Part shown: in pieces, positions 1-11,990 of the stretch | How the letters are laid out: each line of letters opens with the position of its first letter | How positions within the stretch are numbered: the stretch's first letter is position 1 | Assembly (NCBI GenBank): GCA_004352715.1 | Contig: SCFE01000018.1 | Span: 1,223,728-1,287,727, forward strand | Origin: Hofstenia miamia | Taxonomy: Eukaryota; Xenacoelomorpha; Acoela | Length of the DNA stretch: 64,000 bases | Direction of reading: 5' to 3' | Made by a program: the position numbers and the translations under genes | The notes under the pieces: generated by a model | Database searches by the model: none | Told to the model about the DNA's origin: nothing | Seen by the model: only the letters and a program-made list of their open reading frames with translations

Positions 1-1473
1 ATATATATATATATATTAGTAAGCCATTTCGATTTATGGATCATTTTAGAGGCGAGTAGGTGGGATGGTCAAATATGTATACTTTTACCATATGTTTAAT
101 AAATTGATATTTCCTTAATTATCAATTTAAGTTCTTAGCTTTTAGTAATATTTTAAAATTCTTCAGGATAATTTGGTGTTTATGCAAATATATTTCAAAT
201 TTGAAATACACTCTGGGGTACTCATTTCAAAATTTTTCTTAGTTTCTCGATGTTTTAATTCTTAACATTGGCATTTGTATACAAGAGAGGAAACCAGCAT
301 GTTGTTGATAGAATTTTTTTATTACGAAATTATGGTTTCCTTTATTTTTGTATTGGTACGGTCTTAATTACTTAAAGTTTTTTATTTGTTTTACATTCTT
401 GACTCAACAAATTACTGTCTATTTTCAATGCAAGGTAATTTCCAATAATTTGGTTTCTTTCAGTTCTTGGTTACGTACTATATTGGAAGCTTATTCTTTG
501 TCAAGAATTTCTTTATTCGTTTATTTGGATAGCCATTTCGTTCAAATTTAATATCATAAAAGATATTTCGTAATTTTGATTTTGTAAACACGGTTTAGTA
601 AGTTCAATATTTTGTATCACATTATGATTATAAAAGAACATATATATCAGTATTAGTAGGTTTTGGTAGGTCTTAGTCGTCTTTATATCAACAAGATCTA
701 TTGAAATACTTCATTTTTCCACTGTGTTCATCAATTCCACTAGACACATTCAGGAAACCACTGGATATGTCTTGAGATATCCAAAGTTAGTACATAACGA
801 TGTAAAACTTTCTCTTTATTAACAAAAAATATATCTTAGCTTCTAAAATATCAATTGAATCGTACAGTCTTATTACTATTTGTGATCAAGCACTATTTGT
901 ATAAAGTGTTTGTTTAAGCGATGAGGGAATTTTTTTAGATTATATTTAAAAAAGATTTCCTAAGAGACACATTTTCAATTAATTAATTTTTAAAAAACCT
1001 CCAAATTTTGAATTATGCAGCAGAATGCAAAAATAAAAAAATGGTTTCAATTGGCTTCTGCTTAGCTCTAATATTTATTTGTAAATACTACATATAGATT
1101 TTTAACAGACTGTTTTTTTTGACAATATGAATTAACTATGACACAATACTGTAAATAGCAATTAATTTAAAATGACTTAAAACAGTTTTGAGGTTTAGCA
1201 AATGTAAGAGTGTAGCGAATTTTATTTATAAAAAGGCCAAAAGACTATTTTTAGAAAATAACTTCTTTCATTTATATACTGTAACATAGAGTACGTGTAT
1301 TAATGCAATAGCAAGTTGAATTTAAAATGTGTTGTCATTATTAGATTTGTAACCGTTGTAGGAAGTAAAGCCAATGTTAAATTCATGAGCCTCATCCATG
1401 TTTAATCTGATTGTGGTGGTTTTCGGTTTACAATCGTTCTCCCATCTTTCTATACAGTTGTTCCGTAGTTAAC

Positions 1474-1530
<57 letters not shown>

Positions 1531-2290
1531 GTAAAGAAAGCCACTTTTCTAATATAAGAAAACATTGAGTATTTGGTATTTGGGAGTACTTTAGTAAAAA
1601 ATATTTCTTCGTAATTTTAATAAGCGCATGAGAATAAATTTTGGAGGACAATACTTGTATTGACATATCATTATGTCTATTAACTATAGTTAAAAGAAGA
1701 GATTCAAATCTTAATAAGTTAAAAATAATTTATTTCATTACTTACAGGTAGTAAGGTTAAGGATTAGGTAGCTACATTTTTTGAACAAAAAACTAATATT
1801 TTAGTTTGAAGTATTTATTCGAAATATTGCCAATCAATATCAACGTTTTCTGATTGGTTTATTTCAAATGATGACTTGACCATTGTATACTTTTCAAATT
1901 TGCATAATATGTGCAAATACATCTTTGATACTAAATATTTCAAATGTATTTAAAATGAAAATTGTTCCTCAATGACTTGAGAGTTAATGCAACGGAACTA
2001 TTTTTGCCCAAAAGATTATTTTCAAGATATTCTATTCCGATTTATATGCATCCTCCTTAAATAATTATATTGCTATGCAAAATTATATTAACATATCTTT
2101 TATTTACATATTATACGAATTATATATCTTGGTAATTCCCAGAGACTACTTTATTATGTTCTTCAGAATATATAAAGCTAATAACATAAATTTTTCTTCT
2201 AAATTCTTTGCTTTCTCTTGGGATCTTACGTAAATGTAATCTCTTTCCAGTCTGCAATTGTCACAAAAAACCTTACTTTCTCTAGTATTT
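1..2290. other. AT-rich intergenic sequence, no gene seen
   Basis: No reading frame here shows recognisable protein similarity, and the longest open stretch (348-551) is low-complexity and starts at TTG. The block holds (AT)n at the left edge and a long (AT)n run at about 1477-1521. Nothing else could be supported. Confidence 0.6.
1477..1521. repeat. (AT)n microsatellite
   Basis: An almost pure AT dinucleotide run of about 45 bp. Similar runs occur at about 5154-5181, 17969-18001, 21813-21830, 23321-23357, 23382-23401, 41550-41592 and 46576-46608, and on both sides of the N gap at 48717-48921. They generate false Tyr-Ile open frames. Confidence 0.9.
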
Positions 2291-2299
2291 TCATTAATT

Positions 2300-3470
2300 T
2301 GTTGAATTTTGTTTTTGTATTGTTATTATTATTTCATTTCTTCTCACTGCTTCATGCTGGTATCCCTCTCAGCTCGGGGAACTCACCACTTCCCAGGGAG
2401 TCTGAGAGCCTTCCTCAGGACTCTAGCTGTTCCTAACAACGCTGCCTTCTGTGCTCCTGCTCCTCTCCACTTTGGTACTCCCAACTCTCCCAAATATATC
2501 CTATGCTTCTTACTCACTGCTCCTAGTGCTCCTACAACTACCGGTGCTACTTCAAATTTCTTTAACTTCCGCAGCCTTTCTATTTCCTCTGCCAACTCCC
2601 TGTATTTGTCTATCTTCTCCTTCTCCTTGCTTTCTCCATTTCTGTCCTTTGGTACTGCTATGTCTATCATTGTTCCCAATCTTTTCTCTTTGCCTACTAC
2701 TACTATGTCTGGTCTCCGTGCGTCTATTACCTTGCTTGTCTGGATGTAGAAGTCCCACAGTATCTTAACCTTCTCATTTTCTATAACGCCCTGTGGCTTG
2801 TGCTCATACCACTTGTCTCCTGTTTCTAACACATGCTGCCTGCTCAAACTCCAATGTACTATTCGTCTTACCTTATCATGCCTGAACTTATACTTCTCAC
2901 ACCCTGCTATCAGATGATCTACTGTCTTCGTCTCTTTCTTACACAACCTACACTTATCACTTACTTCTACTCTTCCGTCTATATGCTTCTTCACCCAGTT
3001 TGTTCTTTTTGCTTGCTCCGGTGCTGCCATTATCAGTGCTTCTGTTTCTATTTTTAGTACTGCCTTCTTTAAACACTTGTTGCTCTCTTCTGTCACACAT
3101 TTCTGTGTTCCTCCAGTATTCTCCATGCATTACCTTCTCCCTATCTCTCTGATTCCATCCTACTCTGGTATACCTTCTTTCCTTCACTCTCAGTTCTTAT
3201 TTTCTTTAACTCCTTAGTGACCCTAAGTACGGAACCCTTAGGTTGGTCTTCTACATATTCCTTTAGCCCCAAGTCCTTCTTCTTATACAGTTTCCTCTAC
3301 ACTTAGCAGTCCTTTCCCTCCCTTATGTCTTGCCATGTACTGTACAGCCTATCTACATCTCCATTTAAGTTGAATGCTCTCTCTGCTGCTAGTATCGTCC
3401 TTGTCTCTCTGTCTAATTCCCTCAGTTCATTCTTGTTCCACCTAACTATTCCTGCTGAATATCTCAATAA
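2300..3470 (-). mobile_element. 5'-truncated LINE with restriction-like endonuclease (R2/NeSL-type C-terminus)
   Basis: This is the C-terminal part of a non-LTR retrotransposon polyprotein that nicks target DNA for target-primed reverse transcription. The cleanest frame is 2383-3126 (247 codons). In order it shows a zinc-knuckle-like C-x2-C...H...C block (CRLCKKETKTVDHLIAGC) and an R-R-P-D...I-D pair (RRPDIVV, then MIDIAVP) that fits the PD-(D/E)xK nuclease of R2/NeSL-type elements. A conserved tail follows, with VVVGALGAV and a final LLGTARVLRKAL-like helix. Upstream, 3303-3460 encodes part of the region after the reverse transcriptase (RYSAGIVRW, DVDRLY), but stop codons and frame breaks separate it from the clean frame. 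Similarity ends near 3465, so the insertion is 5'-truncated. The 3' side carries an (AAT)n-like tail near 2313-2335. GC content is clearly higher than the flanks, suggesting recent arrival. The clade is inferred from motifs only. Confidence 0.75.
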
Positions 3471-3479
3471 TAAAAAAAA

Positions 3480-4640
3480 TAATACAATAGCTAACAAACA
3501 CACTAAATATAACCTTATAAGTGTCTTAGAAAAATGGATTTTTTTTTCTGATTTCATAACTAGTAAATTCATTTCGCTTTATTATTGCTCATTCGGGATT
3601 TTTAGGGGAATATTCTTACAAAACTACATCAGAGCTTTCAAAATGATATTAAATACAAAATAAATCCACAAATAAAATATAAATGGCATGCAAAAGTGTT
3701 GACATGTTGGCTACGCAATGCGCCCAATGCATCTCCACTGAAAACAAACTAAGTCCAGCTTATAGTATGAAACTCATCCATTCAAAATCATACATAATAT
3801 TCATACTAATCATTTTATACTCGGTAAGGTTTCAGAAATTTGGCATTGCCTAATATAAAATTTTGGATGAAATAATTTAAAATACAATTTTTCTATAATT
3901 GGAAGAAATACAGTTTAGGTGTGTGCTACCCGCCCGCGGCTTATTTTACATTACCCGTTAAAATTATACCTGTACACGCGATGTATGTACACATAGGAAC
4001 AAGTAATGGTCAAGGTTACATAATGTATTCGTTTTCAACTTAACCCAATTTGAAATTTCTTGAAATGCTGATGCTCAATGTTGCCTTTTCAACATATTCT
4101 TATGCCTGAATTAAGAATTTTTTCAAAGAGAAATCCGATTTTTGTAAAAGTTTTCAAATGACTTCCATACCTACTGGTAGATAATGAGGCGGTCTAATGT
4201 CGATTGAGAACAAAAACTACCCCGAAGTGTTTTGTTTTCTGAAGACAAACCATGTAAATCCCGTCCAGGCGCAAAGTCGGCGTTTGTCGTGTCGTAGATT
4301 TTTAGATTTTAAATATTTTCGTGAGTTACATGCGCTTAGAAATTTTTTGGTGAAGTCATCACAAGTTTTGAAAAATTCCTAGAGAATTACGCCCTAAATT
4401 AATATGAAAAAATGTATGAAGTATTCCTCAACAAAATATATAACAATAATAAACGAATCTAATGTAAATATCCACGAATTACCAAAATTTCATTGACATG
4501 AAAAGGTAACAAACAAGCGCGCTTACTAGTAATTAACTTACTTTCAGTACTCGTTGCCCAGTCAGGCTTGGAATGCAGTGGCATGCACGGCAATCATCGT
4601 TAAGAGTGAAAAATTCATAGAATTACCACGTAATTGAAAA
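3480..4640. other. AT-rich intergenic sequence, no gene seen
   Basis: No supported gene. A 61-codon open stretch at 4197-4382 has no recognisable domain and no splice or promoter context, so it was not called. Confidence 0.5.
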
Positions 4641-5368
4641 AGTAACTAGGGATGTGCCGGAATCCGGTATCCGATAAAATCGGCAAATTCACAACAGGAT
4701 CCGCATATTCGGTCTCCGATAAAATTTAACTGGCTTACCGGATTTTACCGGATAACATATTCTGAGATAAAACTTGATTTAAAAATGGAATTTTCAAAGA
4801 AAATTCTATATTTTTTCCATTATATTGAAGCTGTCATTCAAAAAAACATGTTTTTCTGACATATCAGGAAGTACTTTGTTTACTATTTATTTATTTTCAT
4901 CAGTATGAAGTCGATGTTAATAGAGAAATAAGGTTGTTCTTCAGTAAAAATTAGGTTAACCAAAAGTCATATTTTTTCTGTTGGTCTATTTTGCAGTCTG
5001 CTTTAAATTAGATGGTTTTCAGACCTGGAAAAATACGATAATATATGTGGCTAAAATGTCATAAAAGTCCTAGTATGGCAGTTTCATTAAAATCAAGAAA
5101 AAAATTTAAAAATTAATGCTGGATTGTGACTGCATTAAATTATTTGAACTAATATGTATATATATATATATATATATATATTCATTTACTTTTATTTAAT
5201 AAGCTTCCTTACCTAATCCCCGAGAAGTATAATTGCTAGCTAATTGTTGACCACTGGTCGACGCGTTTCTAGGACTCGCCATGTATGTGTCAGCTAGGAA
5301 AAATATTAAAGGAACTATATACATGTAAATTTTGATTTCATGAATTTTGTTAAACACATGTGTTGCAG

Positions 5369-5529
5369 AATTGTGCCATGCCTATTCAGGCAAAAACGCT
5401 GCTATCATAAAAAATCAAAGTTGTTCAATGTTTGAAGGAGTTGAAATCCCACCAGGTACTGTTATTACTCCCACCCTTGATCTTGGAAATGATACCTGTG
5501 AAATAACGCCTATATCAAATCACGATTAG
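5369..5529 (+). other. Exon-like open stretch inside the hAT-like element
   Basis: A good acceptor (TGTGTTGCAG, ending 5368) is followed by about 53 open codons to a TAG at 5527-5529. The peptide is compositionally mixed and not low-complexity (for example HAYSGKNAAI and GVEIPPGTVITP), unlike the random AT-rich frames nearby. No domain is recognised. It could be the last exon of a decayed transposase, a captured host exon, or chance. Confidence 0.25.
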
Positions 5530-5706
5530 AAATTAACGGGTTTACTGCTATAATGAAAAAAGGGGATGGAATTTAATCGGAATTGTATGCTAGATTATGA
5601 AAATATAAAGCAACATCGACTGCAGTTGACAGAGGTTTTTTTATATTGAGAAAACTCTTACACAATGACAGAAATCTTAACCACAATAATGTATAGAAAT
5701 TTAAGC

Positions 5707-6037
5707 AGCGTACACACTTAAAACTTTGCGCTCAACTTTTTGGTTGAATTATATTTATTGCCATTTTTGAGAATTAAATCTACCAGTAAAATGCACTACA
5801 TCCAATACAATCCAGCAGTCTGATGAAAGAGGACCTCGTTTTGAAAGGATCTTGAATAATTTTAATCAATTATGTAAATAATGCGCGTTAAATTCTTTCT
5901 CTGTGAGAAATGACAAAATCGTAGAATATGAATTAAAAGTTCACAACAAAGTTGAAATCGCGTACACACATACAACTTTTCTTGTGCCCCTCATTAAATC
6001 AAGAAAGGTTGCGCGCAAAGTTGTAAATCTGTACGCT
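5707..6037. mobile_element. Small nested inverted-repeat element (MITE-like)
   Basis: The left arm AGCGTACACACTTAAAACTT, with TGCGCTCAAC following, matches the reverse complement of the right arm, which ends at TGTACGCT. A third partial copy of the arm lies inside near 5960. The flanks give no convincing target duplication. Confidence 0.5.
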
Positions 6038-6417
6038 ACTTTATGTGCACTTATTATAATTTAGTGAAATAGTTGCTTTAAAAATTTCAATTATATTATG
6101 AAAGAGTTTTTGTATTTGTCTTATATCTTGTAATATAAAACGTTTAATATTGTGTAAATGGATCATTTTGAAAAATGGATGGCAATATTTTATGGCAAAT
6201 TTAGCTAAATTCCGTCGTTTTGTTATATAAATAAGGTCATACTTTTTTCTTAAATCATATTTCTGCTTGCCCTATTAATAATTCAACAATATATTATCCG
6301 GTATCCGGGGGTTAAATTATCCAGAATTATATAACATCCGGTTAATTCAATTCAATATCCGGATCCCATCCCTAGAAATAGCTAACCATACAAATTAATT
6401 CATTAACACATAGAAAG

Positions 6418-7479
6418 CAGGGGCGGACACGGAAAAATATTTTAGACGAGGAACAGTGTAGATAAAATGCTAAGTGCAATATTGGGTACGAGAGAGGACA
6501 TAAAACTATTGAATTTTCAATTTTTAAGATTCATCACTATGTATGGACCTTACCACCATCTGCGGACTCCAAAAATGGAAACAGAATTCGTGCAATTTTT
6601 CTAGACTCAGAACAATTTTTTCAAATTTCGCTTTAATAATGGCATATTTGTGTTTTTAGGAGATGTCATTATGATCTACAAATAGACCACTGGTATGAGA
6701 TTAAATAAATTGCTAAATTTTCACCTAATGGTATGAATTTCAATCAATATTGTTAAATATGTTGATAAAATTAAACAAAATCAACCAATTAAAAAATGTA
6801 GAACCCTTGCTAAAATCAATAAATTCTAAAATTAAAAAGCAATTGTGCAGAGTTTTGATATGGCACACAAATTTGTTTTTTGATTTTTGGAGTAGGTGCA
6901 TGGTGTTGAATTTGAGTACAAAAAATTGGACCACCCTATTGGGTATCGTCAAGTAGAGTAAGTAGGAACAGTGTTGAGAAATTAAAATGGTAGACAAGGA
7001 GAAAATTCTATTTAATTATTACTCATGCTATGCTTAATATAATGTTCTTTTGTGTGTAGATTAATCACTACGGGGTAGCCGTAGCTATGATAATCTAATT
7101 TCATTAGTATTTTTTAAAAGTAAAATAATTTAAAACTTTATGCTTAAATTAAAATACCCTAGAGAAATCACATATGTTTCTATTAACCCCCATCCAAAAG
7201 GGGGAATTGAAATACTTTTTAAAATTTATAACAATTTCTGAAAACTAAATATTCTTGTTTTTATTGAAATGAAATTTCAGGATCCATAGGACACATTATA
7301 GTGTAAAAGTTCAATGAAATACACTTTACAAATACTAGATCTATGAAAAAACTTAAGAAACTGTTTCATTTGACGCTATTAAGGAATTCTCTTTTGTAAG
7401 TTTTATTGTGCAAATTTAATGAATTTTCCTTATTTTAGAGGGAGCCCGGGCCCCCTCGCCCCCTCTGTATTCACCCTTG
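6418..7479. mobile_element. hAT-type MITE, family A copy 1
   Basis: The ends are CAGGGGCGGACACGG on the left and, on the other strand, CAAGGGTGAATACAGAGGGG on the right. The flanking octamers ATAGAAAG and CTAGAGAG agree at 6 of 8 positions. A second copy in inverted orientation lies at 35266-35954. Besides the termini, the two share an internal block (about 6845-6960 here) with recognisable but diverged sequence. No transposase frame remains. Confidence 0.65.
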
Positions 7480-9545
7480 CTAGAGAGGTCTGCCAAAACT
7501 ACTCCACCGAAGCGAATATGTATGATATATAAAAATTTCCTCAGTTAACTTTAATTTGCATTTCTATGTATTGTATGATTCAGTGTTGATTGCTTACTTC
7601 TGTAAAAGTGGACATGAGAAGTATGTAATATTCGGCTCGTGAACTCGATCTCGTTTTTCTTTATCTGGTACCTTTATTAATTGTACCTGCACCCAACCCG
7701 TACCACCTGGTACGTTCAGGTAAGCAAGGGTAACCGTGGTTAAGCGTTTACTCGCACAACCCAAATACGACCAACAAAACAGTAGGGTCTCATATTAATA
7801 GGCTGCATTGTCTAGAAAAAGTTGCATTAAAGCAAAATTCCTTTTTTTCAAATTTTTCCAAAATCGTTGTTTATTTCATGCTTCAAATGTATTGAAATTA
7901 TGCTAGATTTAACTTAAAAACTACTATAGCGTACCAAGCTAGTTACGTAGCGATGGGCATCTGTATAAAGTATTTGAAATTTCGAAATAGGCAGCATAAA
8001 TCAAAGAAATAAACAAAATCTGCAAAACTGCTTACATCGTTCTATATTGTGCTACATAGTGGTATTCATCTATGTTTGCTGTAAATGATCCAATTCAAGC
8101 CTATCAACTCATTTTTGAACATTGTGTGCTCGTTTCTAATAGTAAAGAAGCTTAATGAACACAATTGTATCTAATATAATTGCCCTAATTGTCTCTGAAA
8201 AAGTTTATTTTTTTTCTAAAGCAATGTCGCAACTGAGGCTCATTGTTTCCACTAATAACTTAGAACTTCATTTTGAAGGTTTTCTTGATGGTTTCTAGTA
8301 ACATTATCCTGTATATGGCTTGTGACAAATTTTTCAATTGTAAACAGTTACTTTGCTGTAGTATTTTTTTCTAAGTGACTCACTCTTCTTACAAATTAGT
8401 ATTTAATTAGCATTTTTTTATGGAAGTTCCTTCAAAGTTCATCGAGAGGTTTCAAGCATTTTAACATTTCCTGGAAATGCGCAGTCAAAGAGCTTCATCT
8501 TCAAAAATGCTGAGAATTCTCCTTAAGTTATCATCTAAAACTCGTTTTATTGATTAAAGACAATAAGGATTTCTGGAGTGAAAAATATTTAATTTTCAAG
8601 CTGAAATCAAATATATTTTTAAGCTGTGGTATTTCGATTACAATGAGCACTTGAATATCATATTTTATTATACTAGCTCTACAAAACAAAATTTATATCG
8701 TTCAATCATGGATTTAGTAGAACACATATTTTAAAAATCGCAACAAATTCTAATTAGAACACTTCTCGCTAAATCTTTATCAATGTGCATTGGAAGGAAT
8801 TCATGATATGTGATATCTAAGTAGTTAAAGAGGATTACTGGAAACTTAATCCCCCAAATTTACAGAAATCTTTTAACTATAGAAGAGTATATCTTCTTTA
8901 TGGCATTCAGTTAAATATGAATGTAATGAATATTTTCGCCGTATTTCCAGTTTCAATGAAGCTAGGATTTTTTTGGGCTTGCATCATTTGCTAAGATATG
9001 ATTTACGAAAAAATATAATCGAGAATATATGCGAGCATTTTATTAAGTTTGTTTGAATGAAAAAAATTAGCATGGTTTCCATAATAATAGCATCATCTTA
9101 TTGGGAGTTATTCCAAATGGCAAACTTTGTTTCAAGAACCATGTTGACCAGCTAGCTAAGAAACTTTTCAGAAATTTAACCTCATTAAGAAGCTTCTTTC
9201 TTTAACACCAGGCTTGTCCAGTGGGGTGGGGATCCGTGTGGCATCGTGGGGATCTACATTAACCTTGTGGGGATGGGGTGGCGATGAATGTTTGCCCCAT
9301 GGGTTTTGTGGATATTGGTGAGGCAAGTATTTTAACTCTAAATTTTATTCTGCAATAAATTTAAGGAGTTGAAAATGATCCAGAGGGGACCAGAACCCTC
9401 CCATAATCTTCATCACTAATTATATAATTAGACTAAGAAACATATCTACATATAGTCTAAATCTAAGTATTTCTACATATTTGGTTGTTTATTATTTCAA
9501 TTCAGATTTCTACATTATCATCATGATTAATAAAAATAAATGTGT
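7480..9545. other. AT-rich intergenic sequence, no gene seen
   Basis: No coding region is supported. Short GC-richer patches at about 7640-7750 (GGTACC-rich) and 9215-9320 (GGGG/CCCC-rich, with TTGCCCCATGGG also seen near 40130) resemble transposon ends, but no paired inverted repeat could be assigned. Confidence 0.5.
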
Positions 9546-11120
9546 TCCCCAATAGCAAACATTGACGGATTACCAATGGTCCATTAATGACATCAATGAC
9601 CAATAATGGCCATTCATTTGCCAACCATAACCAACAAAACAAAAAGTCTTAAAAATCTTAAAATTCCAGAATTTTACAGAGAATTTATTATATTGTTGTA
9701 TATAATATATAAGTGTTACATTAAAGTTAAATTTCAATCTTCAAAAAGTATTATTTTTCAGTTTCTTTTAACCATTAATGGTCCGACAATGGCCCATTAA
9801 TGACATTACTGGATCAATCTACCATCTAGTGAACAAATATAAATTTAATGATTTACAGTTATGACAGCTCAAATTTAATTTTCGTAACAAATGAATTTAC
9901 TTAACCTTTAGTAGTTGATAGCGCAATCTAGTATGCCAGCTCTTGTTTTTATGAACACTTAATAATGAATTCAATGGTTTGTAGCAGGGTATTACATTTT
10001 AAGGATAATATTCTATGCACACAACTGTGTACTTAACTCCATCAAATTATACCAAGTTACGAATTACAATTTATAATATAACATTGGCCATAATCAGTGG
10101 ACTGCCGGTGGTAAACATGCGATATTTGGGACCGCTGATGTCATCAGTGGCTCATTGGTGGACCATTAGCGGCATCAGTAGCAATCTTAGTAATCAATAG
10201 TCAATAAGCAGATGCTTGCAAATAAAACTGACCTCATTATTTTGATTCCTAGATCCTTTTAATATAATAATAGGAATTGCGAAAAGTTTTTTGAAATTTC
10301 AAATTTGTAAAAAATTTTAATATACCTGCTAAATGTATTTTAAAAATACTTTATTCATTAATATTAGGACACCTTGAACTTAGCAGTTATATAAAAATGT
10401 TACACAGAAGAGATTTTTCACGATTTTAGACAGTATTATTTTAAAATTGTACTTGCCGTAAAACCTGTAGTTGAATGCCATGACCTCTTATTTTTCAACC
10501 TCCTTGCTAGGGTGGCCTTCAATTTTTCAACCATAAATTTTTGTTATTTTTATGTCTTAATTTCGTGTGTTTTCATGTGCGCGTCTGTGTGCGTATCTCC
10601 ATGTTTGAAAGAGAAAAGTGGATAGCTGTCTCAGACACAAACCTGAGCGGTTTATTTTCAACCTCCTCGCTAGGGTGGCCTTCTATTACAGGTGGCCTTC
10701 AATTAAAGGTTTTAAGGTAAGTTTAAAATTCTAAATTTTCGTTAAATTAGGCAGATTTTTATGCTTATTGTTATCATTTATAAATAAGACATTCTTTCAA
10801 AGTTCTACCAAATGTTTGCATTGAATATGCATGACAGGATCTCAAAGATATCCTTCTGTCTTTTGTTTGGCTTGTGTTTGTTTAATCAGCAGTGTCTGAA
10901 CTGCTTAACAATATAAAATTGTTGTTCGACATATAGAAGTTAATGCTACAGTATCAAAAACCTACTGTTTGCCATCAATGGCCTATTAATGGGCCATTAT
11001 TGGCTCACCAATGGGTCATTGTGGGATATATATCACTGGCCCATTAATTCCCCAGCGGTCATCTCCCATTAATCACAACTCCAATGGCCCATTGTCGGAT
11101 CATTAGTGGCTTGCTATTTG
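9546..11120. mobile_element. Composite element with dyad-rich ATGG/CCAT arrays
   Basis: The left edge contains CCCCAATAGCAAAC. The right edge, read on the other strand, contains CCCAAATAGCAAGC, which gives a short terminal inverted repeat. Clusters at about 9563-9620, 9773-9825, 10083-10195 and 10970-11105 are packed with variants of CCATTAATGG, AATGGCCCATT and ACCATTAGCGG. Such subterminal repeats are typical of transposase-binding arrays. It may be one element or several related ones nested together. No transposase is recognised. Confidence 0.5.
10488..10684 (+). repeat. Direct repeat pair around a 130-bp spacer
   Basis: A roughly 33-bp block (core CTAGGGTGGCCTTC, preceded by TTTTCAACCTCCT) occurs at about 10490 and again at about 10652, some 163 bp apart. 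Part of it (GGTGGCCTTC) recurs once more near 10691. The spacer is GT-rich. Origin unknown. Confidence 0.6.
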
Positions 11121-11128
11121 GGTTGTTA

Positions 11129-11500
11129 CAGACTTGTCAACCAGCCGACATTTCCAAGCTCGTCTCGGATCGGCTCGTTTAAATTTTGTGCAAGTTCGGC
11201 TCGGCTCGCCACAAAAAATCTTTGAATGAGGCTCGTTTTAGCTAGGTATTTTTTAAAAATATTGTGCTCAAAGAATTGTTTACATAGCTATTCCTATTAT
11301 TTAATAAACATTTCTTAAATAAGATTATAGGAAAAGCCTACTGACTGCAAAAAATAAGAAAAATCTCCATAAAAAATTAACAAGCAGAACTATAAATTTG
11401 CTTTGCTCGTTTTAATAAGCTCGTTTTGGGCTCGTTGTATATCAAATACTGTGCTCAAGCTCGGCCCGGCTTTTCTCGGCTCTGCTCGTTGACAAGACTG
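11129..11500. mobile_element. Young hAT-type MITE with a perfect 8-bp target duplication
   Basis: The element starts CAGACTTGTCAACCAGC and its other end, on the reverse strand, starts CAGTCTTGTCAACGAGC. The octamer GGTTGTTA is repeated exactly at 11121-11128 and 11501-11508. The interior is rich in GCTCG/CGAGC words near both ends and is AT-rich in the middle. It is 372 bp long with no coding capacity. Confidence 0.85.
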
Positions 11501-11635
11501 GGTTGTTATTCTCACTAGTGATAATAACAACAGGTAAAGTTCATTAAACAATTTTCAAGAATTCATATAATTCCATTATCACTTGTTACTCGCCAAATTC
11601 ACATCATTACAACACCTTGTTCTGCTATAAAAGTT

Positions 11636-11990
11636 CACTCTATTAAACTAATATAAGAAAGTTGGAAGTGGGTATAATTTTAGACTATTTTAGCGGGTGA
11701 TATAGTTAGCAGCAGTAGACCAGACAAACTCATACTATGTCATGTGCACAACACGCAGCCCTGGTTGAACGCGTTTATGAGCCTGCTATTGCAAGGGGGC
11801 TCATAGATCCTAGACAAAAGCTGTGGAACATGGGCATTAGTTTACTAATGATTACGGCCAACGAGAAACATAGTTTCTTTATAGTCTGCCTTAATAATGG
11901 CATAGGTTTAAGTGAGGCACGTAGTTATTACAATTAAGTTCATGTACCTAAAACATGTTTCTTATTGCAGTTTGAATTAAACTGAGAGAC
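11636..11990 (+). repeat. Dispersed 355-bp repeat, uninterrupted copy
   Basis: This stretch matches a second copy that is broken into three pieces (31278-31442, 32972-33136 and 34035-34052). Shared landmarks in order are ACTCTATTA, TAGACTATTTTAG, GTGCACAACACGCAGCCCTG, AGCTGTGGA, ACGGCCAACGAGAAACATAG, TAGTTATTA and TTGCAGTTT. The sense strand has a 66-codon open stretch (11737-11937) with no recognised domain. It could be a SINE, a MITE or a fragment of a larger element. No A/B-box promoter was found. Confidence 0.7.

Larger units (their letters stand above)
4647..6374. mobile_element. hAT-like terminal-inverted-repeat element
   Basis: The left end starts TAGGGATGTGCCGGAATCC and the right end, read on the other strand, starts TAGGGATGGGATCCGGATA. 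Many further CCGGAT/ATCCGG words lie near both ends. Flanking octamers (AAAGTAAC, GAAATAGC) match at 5 of 8 positions, compatible with an old 8-bp hAT-type duplication but not proof. No transposase is recognisable inside, so it is non-autonomous. It carries (AT)n at about 5154-5181, a nested inverted-repeat element at about 5707-6037 and an exon-like stretch at 5369-5529. Confidence 0.65.

Noticed and set aside
2309-3057. Plus-strand open frames opposite the restriction-endonuclease LINE
   Set aside because: They are antisense shadows of the 247-codon minus-strand frame, which has clear motifs.
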